Of a stretch of 64,000 nucleotides of DNA, positions 1 to 11,477 are shown piece after piece. Position 1 is the first letter of the stretch; the number at the start of each line of letters is the position of its first letter. The DNA is from Phallusia mammillata (Eukaryota; Chordata; Ascidiacea; Phlebobranchia; Ascidiidae), in NCBI GenBank assembly GCA_003260075.1, contig QLIY01000715.1:6993-70992 (forward strand). The letters are read 5' to 3'. The notes below the pieces were generated by a model. That model ran no database searches. It was not told where the DNA came from and saw only the letters and a list, made by a program, of their open reading frames with translations. A program made the position numbers and the translations under genes.

Positions 1-71
1 GCCATTTTCCTCAGTGCTGGTGTGGGATATCTGCAAAAGTCAAACATATTTGCTTTGAATTAATTGCATTA

Positions 72-659
72 CTAAAATTCAGCCATTTTATACCTTTCAT
101 AATGTTTTAGGGCATTTATTAACGCAGTAGTGATGTTCCTTTTTCCGGTTTCAGTTATCACACCAGTGTGTATAGTTTCCCGGCCATGATAGTTAAATTT
201 AAAACGATACTCTGGGAACTCTTTTGGCCCTGTTCTGGATAAATTGGGCACCACAGATAAATCATCCAAAAGTTCTAAACTGTCATTAGATGTGGAAGTT
301 GAAGAGGTAACACTATAATCAGATTCAGATAATGGAATGGTGTCAGAATCACTTTCAACTTCTATTGATGGGGGTGCTTTTTGCTTAAAATGGTTGACTA
401 TTTTCAACAAATAACCCAATGGTATGCATGGAAAAGCTTTCTTCAAAGTGTCAAATTCTGTTTCTATTATAGTGTTTGAATCCACACAGTTATCTACAAA
501 CAAACCATGATGTTAAAAATGTACTTAACACAAACTAAACACGGATAAGCACTAACCTTTTAGTAAGTCGCAAATGCCATCGGCTTGCTCACCAGGTACT
601 GATATTCTATCTAGAAATCCCCGGGTTTCAATTATAGTTTCCTCCAAAGACAAGTTCAT
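72..659 (-). CDS. Unknown acidic protein, two exons, 174 aa
   Basis: Not recognised. Exon 1 is 659..557 (ATG at 659) and exon 2 is 493..72 (stop 74-72). The donor after position 557 and the acceptor before 493 are canonical, and the joined frame is open for 174 codons. The first 34 residues are acidic and helical-looking. Residues about 85-125 are a Ser/Thr/Asp-rich, probably disordered stretch. The C-terminal 45 residues are ordered-looking, with basic and aromatic residues (YRFKFNYHGRET) and a short helix before the stop. There is no signal peptide, membrane segment or catalytic motif. It is transcribed away from the zinc-finger ORF that starts 350 bp away, so the two probably share a promoter. 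Confidence 0.55.
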
Positions 660-1010
660 TTTTTATTCTTTAATTGTTACATGCACCTCCTAACACTATT
701 TAAGCAACAGTAAAAACGTGCTATATGTTACTACAAGCAGCAGTGACCTCACTTCGTCGCACGCTGAACAAACTAGGCCTTTTTCGCGCCACTTTATTTT
801 TCCCCGCTCCGCCACGAGTTATAAATTACGTCACCGAAGTTTGAACATTCAACCAATGAGCGGGCGCGCAGACTTCAACTTCGCAATACGTCATCGCGTC
901 GTATACCGACGGTATCATACAATACAATAATTGTTTCATTTTATTCTTACGAATAAATAGTTGGGAAAACGTAAACTTGGGCAATTTGCATTGACTTTGG
1001 AGACGATAAT
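660..1010. promoter_or_regulatory. Putative divergent promoter
   Basis: This 350-bp gap lies between the starts of two divergent ORFs. It is richer in CpG (around 785-905) than its surroundings. No clear TATA box is visible. The bidirectional role is inferred from gene orientation only. Confidence 0.3.
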
Positions 1011-1184
1011 ATGCCGAAAGTGCAATCTAGCTATGAGTGTAAGTTTTGTACGGCGGTTTTAAAAAATCTCTTGTCAGTAAAGAGACATGTAAACATAATT
1101 CACGCTACCCACAGGCATGTTAATTTTACATGCAACAATGAAAACAGACCTAAGTTTTTGCTGGAAGTCACAAATAATGCATAA
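1011..1184 (+). CDS. Short single C2H2 zinc-finger ORF, 57 aa, probably truncated
   Basis: The frame runs ATG to stop without splicing. Residues 10-31 form one C2H2 finger: C-x2-C-x12-H-x4-H, starting YECKFC and ending RHVNIIH. A second Cys (FTCNNEN) follows, as if a second finger began, but the frame soon ends. Many invertebrate zinc-finger genes begin with such a finger and continue for hundreds of residues. Here the ORF stops 100 bp before a palindromic repeat, so it may be a 5' exon whose downstream part was lost or lies in unrecognised exons. DNA or RNA binding is inferred from the finger only. Confidence 0.4.
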   Translation: MPKVQSSYECKFCTAVLKNLLSVKRHVNIIHATHRHVNFTCNNENRPKFLLEVTNNA

Positions 1185-1283
1185 AATTGTTTTCATATGG
1201 GTTGTGCAAACTGAATATTTCATGCTATGAGTAAAGTATTGTTTTTCCACTATTTGTGCTTTTTCATAGTCTTAGACTTTGTT

Positions 1284-1624
1284 ACCCAATTTGTTTTGGG
1301 CTTGACATATTTTACCCAATTAAGTTATTACTTTGGGTAAGACATATATTTGGGTATATTATAAAAATACCCAAGTAATTGGGTAAATCTAATTCTACCC
1401 AAAATTTGTATTTGGGTAGCACAAAACATTGCCCAATTCAGTTGGGTAAAACCAAAATTACCTGAAATTTGTTTTAGGGTAAAATTTATATTAGGGTTAC
1501 CAATTCCATTACCCAACATTTTACTTGGGTAAAAACGGAATATGCCCAATAAAGTTGGGTAAATTGTATTGTTACATATTTTTCAATGGGCAAAATCATT
1601 CTTTGCCCACGGTCATTACCCAAC
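1284..1624. repeat. Array of alternating ACCCAA / TTGGGT motifs
   Basis: At least 14 copies of TTGGGTA or its complement TACCCAA (some degenerate: GCCCAA, TAGGGTA) occur in about 340 bp. They often alternate in orientation, so neighbouring copies can pair as short stems. The segment ends near AACAGTGTGG. It looks like a foldback or MITE-type element built from a degenerate 7-mer. No coding content. Confidence 0.6.
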
Positions 1625-1903
1625 TTTTTTAACAGTGTGGGTCATAAATGAACCACAGACGGGCGCAACTCATAGCATAGCTTTCGACCTAGACAGGAAA
1701 CGACCTAAGGAAAAACAAGTTTCGACACATTCGATCTTTAGTTTAACATAAGTCTGTCGTGTTGTGATGAAATAAACACGATCAGCGGGCACAAAGATCC
1801 AATTGAAAAGCGCTTCGTGAGCAAATATTGCCTGCAGCTATACGAATTTGTTTTGCACCACCAGTGCTAAGTTTCCAAGGCGGCGAAAGGTTGAAAATAT
1901 AAA

Positions 1904-4900
1904 ATGAGGTGAGAAACTGCTTTATTTATTGTAGCCTATGTAATTTTTGTGGGTTTTCTACTGAAATGGTGTTTTGTTAGGTTTCATTTACTGTAGCCTA
2001 AATATTAGCCTTGTTGATTACTGCAGGGGATCACTTCAATACTGTCATGCAATAATCTTTTTGCAGTTCATTAATCGCCATTCTCATGCTGTTTGCTGTG
2101 GGTGCTGAAAGTGTTACAGAGATTACCGACTTGCATGGAAGAATTGAAAGTCCGAACTACCCAAGTCCTTATGAAGATAACCTCAACTTGACCTGGGTAA
2201 TTAATGCCAGGCCAGGTTACCAGGTGGTTATTTATTTCACCTTCTTTGACATTGAAGACTCTTATGATGAGCAGAATGGCGGTGCTTGCGCCTACGATTA
2301 TCTTGAGGTAATTTAATTGAAGCAAAAACATGAGATTTGACGAACATTTTTAAGTAAGAAAAACCAGCATGCTTACAAAAGCAGGCACTAACATAAACTA
2401 TCACAAATGCAGCTACCGGACGTTGGAAAGGGATTGCGATTATGTGGCAATGCAGAACAAAACTTGTATCAATACCCAAGGATTTTGCAAAAGTTCCGAT
2501 CCCAAAGTAACCAAATGGTAATAAATTTTGTAAGTGATTACTCGAACGAAGATCCACGACCAGTAGGATTCGTAGCCCATTTTTACCAAGATGGTGAGTT
2601 TATACAAAACTATTTGATAAATCAAATCGTGCCTAAACGATAGCGGACATTTGAAGACCTGGAGACTGTTTTTTTTTGTATTTCTAAGAATAAAGCTGTT
2701 TTAGCTTTTTGCAAAAGTGTGTTTTTAGTTGAATTGTACCTCTACGATTTGAAGGAAAACAAAAACATTAAAATATCTATTCAGTTCAACCAGAAAAAAA
2801 TATCGAGTTACTGGAACTATTTTTGTCTACTATTTAATTTAGACAAGGATGAATGCGCAGAGATGAAACAAAGGGTTGCTAACACAGTGGAAGACTGGGA
2901 TCAATTAGTGTACTGCGATCACTTTTGTATCAACACTCCTGGCTCGTATTACTGTTCTTGTCGCCATGGTTACAGCCTTCATGAAAACTTACATACGTGC
3001 AAAGGTACCGATATAACTTTCTTAATTCATACACACATGCTCATAAATAATAAAATTTGTAAACAAATTGCTGAAAGGAAACTGCAAGGACGTCCAGCTC
3101 CGTACAGACTCCGGCAGTATAACAACGCCAGACTTTCCCCACAAATATTCGAAGTTGACGGATTGTGACTGGAACATTGAGGTACAAAAAAGTTTGCTAT
3201 TGTTATCAATAGAATTAAGGGCTTTTATGAGGCGATTTTTGTACAAAAACATTTCTTTCGTCCAGTAATTGTTGTTTAACCACAAAGAATCTTATGCAAC
3301 ATCGCCACAATGTTTAAAATATGTTTAAACATTTTTAAAATGTGTCAGTGCTTCTAATAACGCAATATTTTGTGTTATGTCCTTCCCACTTCAAATTTCA
3401 TGGGTATTTATGCAGGTACGGGCTGGGTTAAGCCTTAATTTCATATTCAACAATACATTTGACGTTGAACATCATTTCAACTACAGCGACTGCCCTTACG
3501 ATTGGGTTAAGGTAATTTATTTATGTTTAATTGTTTTATTGTTTATTTTATGCTAAGAGTTTTTGTAACGTTTCTACAGCTGACGTATGCAGAGACGGAA
3601 GAAAAGTTTTGCGGGCCCGAAGCGCCGCACGACGGGCAGCTAATAAGGACGAACACTCGTCGAGTGAGAGTTGGTTTTCACTCTGATAACTCGGTCGAAA
3701 AAACAGGATTTCATTTATCGTACAACACTTCTCGTAAGATCACATTGCTATTACGTCAACAAGATCAATATTATTTCAACAGAATGTTTGCAATGTGCAA
3801 GTCAAGCCCTTTAAATTTGGCAGTTGTCTATGAAACGGTGCTTGAGGTTTTATAGCGCTTGTACTGTAAAAACAAAATAGATGTCGTACTTTGAAAAAAT
3901 ACCTTTAGTAAAGCTTTGGGACACTGTCACAATGGGTATGTGAAAAATAATGCGCAAGCTGTATTTCGCGTAGCCTACAAAAAGGGTCATATATATGCAC
4001 AGATTGTTTTTACAGCGTGAAAGTGTATATTCTACAGTGGTATGCATACAGGTGGTGAGCAAATTTGTTTTGATAGGTGTGAGATGCAACGAAAACCCTC
4101 AGGCGCCATCAAATGGAATTATATCAAGTTCTCAAAGTCGAGGATATTTTGAATTCGAAGACCAAGTTAATTTTGAATGCAACAAAGGATACGAACTGAT
4201 TGGAGCGCAAACTATTGTCTGCCAAAACGACGGGACATGGAGTGACGAATTTCCAAAGTGTCAAAGTAAGGCTTGATCGGACATTATTCCAAGTCTATCG
4301 AATTTTTTTCAGCTATATTCTTAATACTCCCTAATCCTGTCATTTTGCACCAATATCGAGCGCTATGATGTAACGAATCAAAAAACCTTCCTGATTTAGG
4401 AAATGCGGCGGATTTGAATTATGACATTAATTGCGTATCACATCAAGTAACTTAGTTGTTTCCCAACCAAAAGTTACTTTCTTATTGAACCATTACTCAT
4501 TTACAGATTTTTACAGATTGACAACCAGTGCTATACTAGGTTAATTCTTAAGGTAAAAGTAGTTTACTTTAAATATTGTTGTTTGCACTCAGTCAAATCG
4601 TGTGCGGATCCTGTCCATTTAATGAATGTGGCGCATTCGACTCTCAGTGGTGCAAGTTCTCCTTTCACATACCAAGACCGAGTTTCCGTTGTCTGCATTG
4701 AGTGGTAAGTTTCTGTCACATTAGCATTTAATTAAGATTTTATGACATACAATTTGGGCATTGATCGAGATATAGAGTACACTTTTGCCAAACCGATAGT
4801 TGCTTCGAAGCTAATTTGATTGTTTGCATTTTTTACTCCTTATACTTATTGTAACTTAATTGTTGACCGCATATTTCAATCAAACATAAACCACTTGGTA

Positions 4901-7621
4901 TACTTGATACCTTGTCTTGCATAATCCAAACCAGCAGTTATATTCACCAAACCATATGCTAAGCTAGAAAATCCGACCCGATTTTCCTAACTCATCATTT
5001 TTTTGGCATCCGCAGGTACGAATTGTTTAGCGGCACGCAAAATTGGACTTGTAATGAAAACCAGGAATGGGTTTCAACTGCCCAATCAGCTAATGAAGTC
5101 CCAGTTTGCAAACCAAGTAAGCAATTGTATATTTAGTAATAATTCACGAGTCTTTTTTGTTTTAGTGTAAGTTACTAAGGCTTGGTTGTTTTAATTTGGC
5201 TTTATTGCATGCACCGTGACTAGGTTGGTGTAAATTATAACGTGGACTTTCGCAAAGATATTTTTCTGCTTTATAGGCACAAATTTCGGTTGCTAATTTA
5301 AATTTTGTCCACATTTTTATCCGTTACGTGAAAAACCTTAACGAAAAAATAGCATGAACATAATTTGTTGAACTTAAAAAAAAAACATTTATTGACGCGT
5401 CATTCGGCAGCGAGTTCAAAATACAGGTGTTATTTTTGCGAGTGCGAGTGGGTTTCTTTGTACAAAATTTGCACACGAGAACAATAATTCGATTCAAACA
5501 ATAAGCATCTTAACGCACAAATCTAGTCGACCATGTAATACAAAGTTGTGTACAGCTATTTTTATTTCCTCTTGTCAGCAAGTAAAGTCAGTAAACATAC
5601 AAAAGTGTATCGAGTATTTGCTGCATAAAAGACAAACAACACTTTAAGGAAACTTTCATATCTGGAATTCCAAGACAATTTGGAGCGATGGTAAGACCAC
5701 CGCTCACGCATGCAAACAGATTAAAAAATTGCAGCATGCCAATCTTAAATGCTCACCTTACACGAAACGGCATGCTCCAATAGTTTGATCAATTTGCGTG
5801 CGTGAGTTTTCTGTGTGTTTATGTGTGTTAACATGTCGATTTGTGGTCTTCAATATTGTTATGTTTTTTAAGTTTGTGGAATCAAAGGAAAAGTGCAAAG
5901 AGATTTTGCCGATTCTCAAGTCTTTGCTGGACGCCCTGCAAGGGTCGGAGAATGGCCTTGGATGGCTTACATCGACATAGGTACAGTGAAAGTAACACAG
6001 CATAGATTTTGACAAATTTAGTTTTCATTTCATGTAATATATCACATTTTTTGCATTATAGTTTTATCAACAAGCACGTTACAGTTTTGCTATCATGTAT
6101 ATCTTTGCTTTGGGTTTTATTAGGAACACTTCAATTTACCCTTTACAGCAGGGGTGGGCAACCTTTGTCACTGTGGGGTCAAATACAATTGCGATGATTA
6201 GATCGTGGGCCGCACCTTTATATAACACAATGTGATTTTACTTCGTTGCACATTAAAAATGCGAACTAATCTGCACAAAAATATAGAATAATTAGACTCG
6301 TTTGTCAGTACATTTGAAATCCAAGTGTCTCAGCGGGCCGCACAACCTTTAATCAAGGGCCGCAGGTTGCCAACCCCTGCTTTACAGGTTGTTTTTTATT
6401 TCATAAATTATTGTTTTTTCTGCTAACTTACATGTAATTTGCGTCATGTAGATGGTGGTGGTTTGAACAAAGATAGAGAATTTTGTGGAGGTTCTCTTGT
6501 CAACGAAAGATACGTCATCACGGCTGCACATTGTTTCGACGAGTTTACTGAACGCAATTCAAAAGTTTATCTTGGTGTTCATGATAGGCGGGAAACTGGA
6601 GACCCCCATATTCAAGTAACCTTATTTATTAATTGCCTTAGTGGCAAGCACAATTTGAAATTTTTTGCATTTGTTTTTTTCGGAATTAATTTGACAACAT
6701 TTTAAGGTGCAAAATTACTTAAAAATGCCAATATTTTTTCCATGTTTGTCAGACGAAACTTTTAAATGCTGTTATACGTTGCACAGGTATTTAGCGTGGA
6801 CAGTTTAGAAATTCACAGTAGGTTCGGCGAATATGATGATTCCGAGTTGAATACAGACTTCGACAACGACATCGCTGTGATAAGACTGAACCAATCCGCG
6901 GTTTTAAACAATTGGGTAACTATTTGCTTTTTGTTTAACCAACAGAACTATGTCATTTAATGCCCGAATTAAAACAATGTAAAACTTCAGATTTCAAAAT
7001 TAGCCCGCGGCGCTTATTTTTTAACGTTTCTTACGAAATTTAAGCCAAATATTTCGTGTTGTAGGTTCGACCAATTTGCATTCCTCGTAACACACTTGAA
7101 AAGTCTTTGCCTCTAAAGTCGATGACTAACGATCCCAACTATGATCGGAGAGCTGCTATAATTGGTTGGGGCCTAACAGGTGAAAATCAACTTGTACCAA
7201 AAGGTGTTCCGATATAAATATTTTTTCTCTTAAAGGCGCCAGTGAAACCAGCACTGCAAGGGTTTTGCAAATTACGCGAGTTCCAATGGTTGCCACCAGC
7301 GTGTGCAAAAATGACTACGCTACAAATGGTTTGGGAATTACAAATAATATGCTTTGTGCTGGATTTCCGTAAGTGTGTTTACTACTTTGTTGTGATTAAA
7401 AAATATGTAAGTTCTTGATTTTTTTACGCAGTCTAGGTGGACGTGATACATGCAAAGGGGATTCTGGTGGGCCGCTTTCTTTTAAATGGCGGGCACGCAG
7501 CAAGTGGTATCTCAACGGCATCGTTTCTTTTTCGGATTCTCAAAAATGTGGTAACACTTACGGTGTTTACACGAGGGTGGAAAACTTTCTGAACTGGATT
7601 GATACCCACGTCCAGTGGTGA
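1904..7621 (+). CDS. MASP: MASP/C1r/C1s-type complement serine protease, 727 aa (isoform with SP domain 1)
   Basis: Exons: 1904-1908, 2067-2307, 2413-2593, 2843-3004, 3078-3181, 3416-3511, 3580-3733, 4077-4265, 4593-4704, 5016-5116, 5873-5980, 6452-6615, 6787-6915, 7065-7179, 7236-7368, 7432-7621. All junctions keep frame for 728 codons including stop. Order: signal peptide (1-17), CUB1 (to ~142), calcium-binding EGF (143-196, begins DKDEC, has [12 protein letters not shown]), CUB2 (197-314), CCP1 (315-377), CCP2 (378-448), trypsin-fold SP (449-727). This is the MASP/C1r/C1s architecture of lectin/classical complement initiators, secreted and bound to collectins or ficolins. Triad: His in TAAHC, Asp in DNDIAVI, Ser in GDSGGP (codon TCT). 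Asp189 precedes TCKGDS, so trypsin-like specificity is expected. The histidine-loop cysteines are present. The predicted activation bond is Q464-V465 (DSQ/VFAG), not Arg. An hAT MITE sits in the intron after exon 11. Confidence 0.92.
6149..6379. mobile_element. hAT-type MITE, 231 bp
   Basis: The terminal inverted repeats are CAGGGGTGGGCAACCT on the left and, read inward, CAGGGGTTGGCAACCT on the right. They are flanked by the 8-bp target duplication CTTTACAG (6141-6148 and 6380-6387). Eight-bp duplications and CAGGGG termini are typical of the hAT superfamily. It has no coding capacity and lies within a MASP intron. Confidence 0.85.
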
Positions 7622-7722
7622 ACAAGTTCACGGTTGAAGATGCTAAATTGTTGTTTTGCTAAGACGTTGTTATCTTGTGTTTTGTTGTTAAAAAATCATC
7701 AACTCCTGAATCTTTGTAAAAA

Positions 7723-7728
7723 AATAAA
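7723..7728 (+). terminator. Poly(A) signal after SP domain 1
   Basis: AATAAA lies 102 bp after the first MASP stop codon. It gives the SP1 form its own 3' end before the second SP exon set begins. Confidence 0.6.
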
Positions 7729-8024
7729 ATAATTTGCACATTTCGTTGCCTTTTGTTTCCAAGTGAGCAATGACTGTTACCACTACTATCCACTTGTGGT
7801 CGAAAATTTGTCTTGGACAACTTTACTCTGACGGTTTGCGAAGTTTTTGACGTTTGTGGAGATAATTTCAGACGTTTTAATAACCGAATGGTTCCCAAAC
7901 TGCGTTGCATGGACTAGCAGTGCACCACGAAGAATTTTGTAGTGGCTTATGTTTTTATAGTGATAAACAATAAAACGAGACGACATCTTTTTAGAAACTT
8001 TATAGCACGTAGTAAGCTATAAAG

Positions 8025-8305
8025 CAGTGGTTCTCAACTCATTTCACGCCATGGACCACTTGCCCAATAAAAATAATATCGTGGACCATTCCATTTTTAG
8101 CAAAATTAAAGTAAGCATACGCGACAAGTATTTTCCCCAAACATATCTCTTTGAAATCGATTTTTCTCAAAAGTGATAAAATTATTAACGACTAACATTT
8201 TGACCTTCATTTAATATATTATCACCAAATTCAGTAGACGCGCTGTGGACCAAAAAAGTCATTATTGACCACTAGCGGTCCACAGACCAGCAGTTGAGAC
8301 TACTG
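8025..8305. mobile_element. hAT-type MITE, 281 bp, second family
   Basis: The left end is CAGTGGTTCTCAACT and the inverted right end is CAGTAGTCTCAACTGCTG. The 8-bp target duplication CTATAAAG is exact (8017-8024 and 8306-8313). It is inserted between the SP1 poly(A) signal and the SP2 acceptor, about 180 bp upstream of that acceptor. Confidence 0.85.
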
Positions 8306-8484
8306 CTATAAAGTGACTTTAATACATAAATGAGCCACGAATCACAAATCCCTGGAATAAAATGTCCGCAACTTATGTATATCCAAACAGCTGTGACGTG
8401 CTTAATGCTTGGTGAACTGTCACAGAAACAAAATAGAAACCGCAACAGTTCATAATATATCTTCAAGTAATTGTTGTTTTTTAG

Positions 8485-10148
8485 TATGCGGGGTGAAGAA
8501 CCATGCCGATAATCCCTTATTTAGCGTACATATCAGTGGGGGACGGGAATCAGAGCCCAATGAATGGCCCTGGATGGCCTTTATCAATATCGGAAGAAAA
8601 GCCAACATACGTGCCACCTCATTTGCATGTGGCGGAAGCCTAATTGATTCCCAGTAAGTTTGTGCTGATTTTTCCTAAAGTCGATTAAGATAGGGCTAAT
8701 TGACGTAAATAATTTGTAGGATGGCACGTACTTTGTAGAGATAACAATTAGTTTATTGATGTCGTATTAATTGCTCGGTTGCAAATTTCGAGCATTGGTT
8801 TTACAGGCATGTCCTTACCGCAGCCCATTGCGTGACGACCCGACGTAAACCACATGTAGAGCAGTCTGCAAACTTAACTTTCGTTTGGTTGGGAGCTCAT
8901 GATCGCAAAAAAGATTACAGTGGGAACACAGTTGCAAGGTGTCTGCCCGACAAGATCAAGAGTATTTACTTGCTGGCCAATTTCGACTAAAAAAAAGACA
9001 TAGCGCATGAATAATTCCGCACTTAGACAACTAAAATGACATAAAAAGCTTGTTGATAAAATTCCATATTAAACGCCTATTGACTTGTAAATTAGCTTCA
9101 CGTGGCAATTGGAATAATAATATGTTTTTTTCTTACCCTGGCAATAAATTTTTCAAGACAAATTATTACTGGTATTGCTTCTCAAAGCTTTCCAAGACAA
9201 ACATAAAACGGTCCTGTATATGTTCTTCATTAGATTTCATATACCTAAGTAAAGCAGTCTTGTTTGCATTGTAGATCATTTGGGGTGGAGTCCATCTATC
9301 GCCATCCAAAGTACAATAGCACAAGTTGGAATTACGATTTAGCCGTACTTAGACTGGACACTACAGTTATCATGGATAGATTTATCCGGCCAATCTGTTT
9401 GCCAACCAGTGGCACAACAGTGGTGCGTAATATCAAAAATACTTGAATATAAATATAATTAAACGTTTACTATTACTGCGTAAGTTTGGCAACAGTTGTT
9501 TCCTTATTAATACGATTATTGATAAGCTAAATGTTTTAATGCTTGCTGTTGCTTTAAAAAGACGAACTTCGAATCCGGCCGGGTTGCTGGTTGGGGAATT
9601 ACCGAGAATCAATTTGGGGGTTCTGTTGTGCTAAAAGATACTGAGCTACCAGTTGTTACACGCGATGTGTGCTGGAGGAATTTTGAGGAAACAGCAAGAA
9701 ATCACAACACGACAGTGCCTGGTTATTTGAAGCTCACCAATAACATGTTTTGTGCCGGCACCACGTAAGCTTTATGTTGCATATGGTTTTATAAAAGCTT
9801 ATTTGTAACTTTTACATATCGCTTTTTTACACAATAACTTGTTCAAGTTGACCTAATCAGCATAAAAGCCTTTTTCGTGTTTATTTATATTCTATGCTAG
9901 AAGTAAACTAAAAACCTGTGGGTCGACAAACTAAATTACTCTTTTTCAGAATTGGGTCCCAAACAAGCACTTGTAGCGGTGATTCCGGTGGCCCTTTTAT
10001 GGTACAAACACCCGACCAAAAGTTTAGAGTGTATGGGGTAGTATCGTGGGGGCTGGCGTTGGAAGAATGTGGAGAATCTCTATCCTATTCAGTGTTTACC
10101 GATCTTCACGACAGTTTATCCGATTGGGTTGGGACGCAGCTAGATTAA
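8485..10148 (+). CDS. MASP: Second, alternative serine-protease cassette of the MASP gene (SP domain 2)
   Basis: Exons: 8485-8653, 8807-8938, 9275-9419, 9562-9764, 9950-10148. No CUB, EGF or CCP exons lie between 7.6 and 8.5 kb. The first exon begins at an acceptor in the phase needed to follow the upstream CCP2 exon (ending 5116) and encodes I-C-G after the same Pro. The joined product would be 730 aa. The triad is intact: TAAHC, NYDLAVL, GDSGGP (codon TCC). Position 189 is Ser (TSTCSGDS), and the usual Gly226 region reads SYSVFT, so specificity should differ from trypsin. The predicted activation bond is H464-I465 (SVH/ISGG). It could instead be a separate SP-only gene starting at ATG 8409, whose frame runs into this exon. 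That start would lack a convincing signal peptide. Confidence 0.8.
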
Positions 10149-10312
10149 ACGCCCCGCTTAACACAAGTTTACAGCTCTGACACAAGTTTATACGCTTTTA
10201 ATTTGATACTCTTTACTAATTTTGTCTTTTCTTCTGGCAAAAAATGAAAATTCTGGAGGGAAAAGTAATTGTTTCGCAATCATATATCAGTGTAATTTTG
10301 TCGTAACTTGCA

Positions 10313-10318
10313 AATAAA
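10313..10318 (+). terminator. Poly(A) signal after SP domain 2
   Basis: AATAAA lies 165 bp downstream of the SP2 stop codon, in an AT-rich 3' region. Confidence 0.55.
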
Positions 10319-11140
10319 TAATTCATTGTCTTTTTGGCATCTGGGGCAATATCATCGATATGAAAAAGTGTCCTTGTGGCATTTTGTTTCTTTTACGTTT
10401 CTCCTCCGAGCCTTTTGCTTTAAATACAACGTAAATCGGAGATGTGCGGTTTGGCGACATCAAAAATTTGTCCAAGAAAAAAATTAAACAAGCTAGTAAA
10501 ATTTAACAAAAGTGTTCTCGCAACAACACTTAATACTTCACATGTATGGGACGACTAAACATGAATCATAGAAAGTGCTATTGAGGAAAGGACTTGTGCT
10601 TAAACAATCGCCTCGGTTTGTATCTAGCCTTCAAAATGTGAGATAATCGTTAAACTTTTCAAACACGAATTTTTGGCACATACAAAAAACATGCAGCACA
10701 CTTGTCTGTCACGAAAAAATGGTAGAAAAATATTGCCCTAAAATATACGAAGGAATGCCAAGTTTCAAACAGTAAGTTGCACAACGCTGTGAAAAAAAAG
10801 CAATTGCACAACAATGCTGAAATAGGTTAAGCCCGTGCTTCGTACACAGCACTTAAAAAAGACTGAAAACAGCGCAAAGTTAAAAATATGGACAACACCA
10901 AGTGAAAACAAAACGACTTTTTGTGTATAAAGGCAATGTTGTTCAAACTTAAATTCGCTATCATGTATACTTTTTCAAACTATTTTATGTCATCAGTTAA
11001 GTTTGAACTTGATTTTTGTGAAACACAAACTTACGAAAATGTTATAATTTCTGACCCTGCGTTGTGAAACGCGTGCGACACGGTTGATTTACGTCGAGAG
11101 TTCTCACAGCACCACACTTCCATCGCCATTGCGGCGCGCT
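10319..11140. other. Intergenic, no gene seen
   Basis: AT-rich sequence with no open frame that resembles an exon and no repeat I could define. The last 60 bp are the upstream part of the GST promoter. Confidence 0.5.
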
Positions 11141-11146
11141 ACTGTG

Positions 11147-11155
11147 TATAAAATA
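11147..11155 (+). promoter_or_regulatory. TATA box of the GST gene
   Basis: TATAAAATA stands upstream of the GST 5' exon. Initiation about 30 bp downstream would fall near 11180, just before the foldback. An AG acceptor (GTTTCAG) at about 11434 before the coding exon implies a 5' UTR intron. Confidence 0.5.
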
Positions 11156-11193
11156 TAAATGCGGCAAATTTTAGACGCGCAGTGCAGTTCGAC

Positions 11194-11414
11194 ATGTTGT
11201 AGTTGTAGACATTAACAACTTTGCTACTAACATAGTCTTTTTAACAAATTTGTCGTTCAACTGGTGTAATGCTAAACAAAATACTAATTGTTGTTTTTTT
11301 TTTTCTCTTAAAAACAACAATTAGTATTTTGTTTAGCATTACACCAGTTGAACGACAAATTTGTTAAAAAGACTATGTTAGTAGCAAAGTTGTTAATGTC
11401 TACAACTACAACAT
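11194..11414. repeat. Perfect 105-bp inverted repeat next to an N (probable assembly artefact)
   Basis: Positions 11194-11298 and 11310-11414 are exact reverse complements around an 11-nt loop. The right arm ends at the N at 11415. After the N the sequence resumes with AACATAGTCTTTG, which repeats part of the left arm. A perfect foldback touching an unresolved base suggests a chimeric or foldback read at a gap. It lies in the GST 5' UTR region. Confidence 0.8.
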
Positions 11415-11477
11415 NAACATAGTCTTTGTTTCAGCCGGAATATATTTGTTGCATAAAGTGAGATAAAAACGAGGAAG

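Noticed and set aside
1284..1624. CRISPR-like repeat array
   Set aside because: The host is a metazoan, and the repeats are short, degenerate and in both orientations without regular spacers.
8409..8484. ATG at 8409 as an independent start of an SP-only protease
   Set aside because: The added residues have no signal peptide and precede a good acceptor. The acceptor phase fits the upstream CCP2 exon. Kept only as an alternative.
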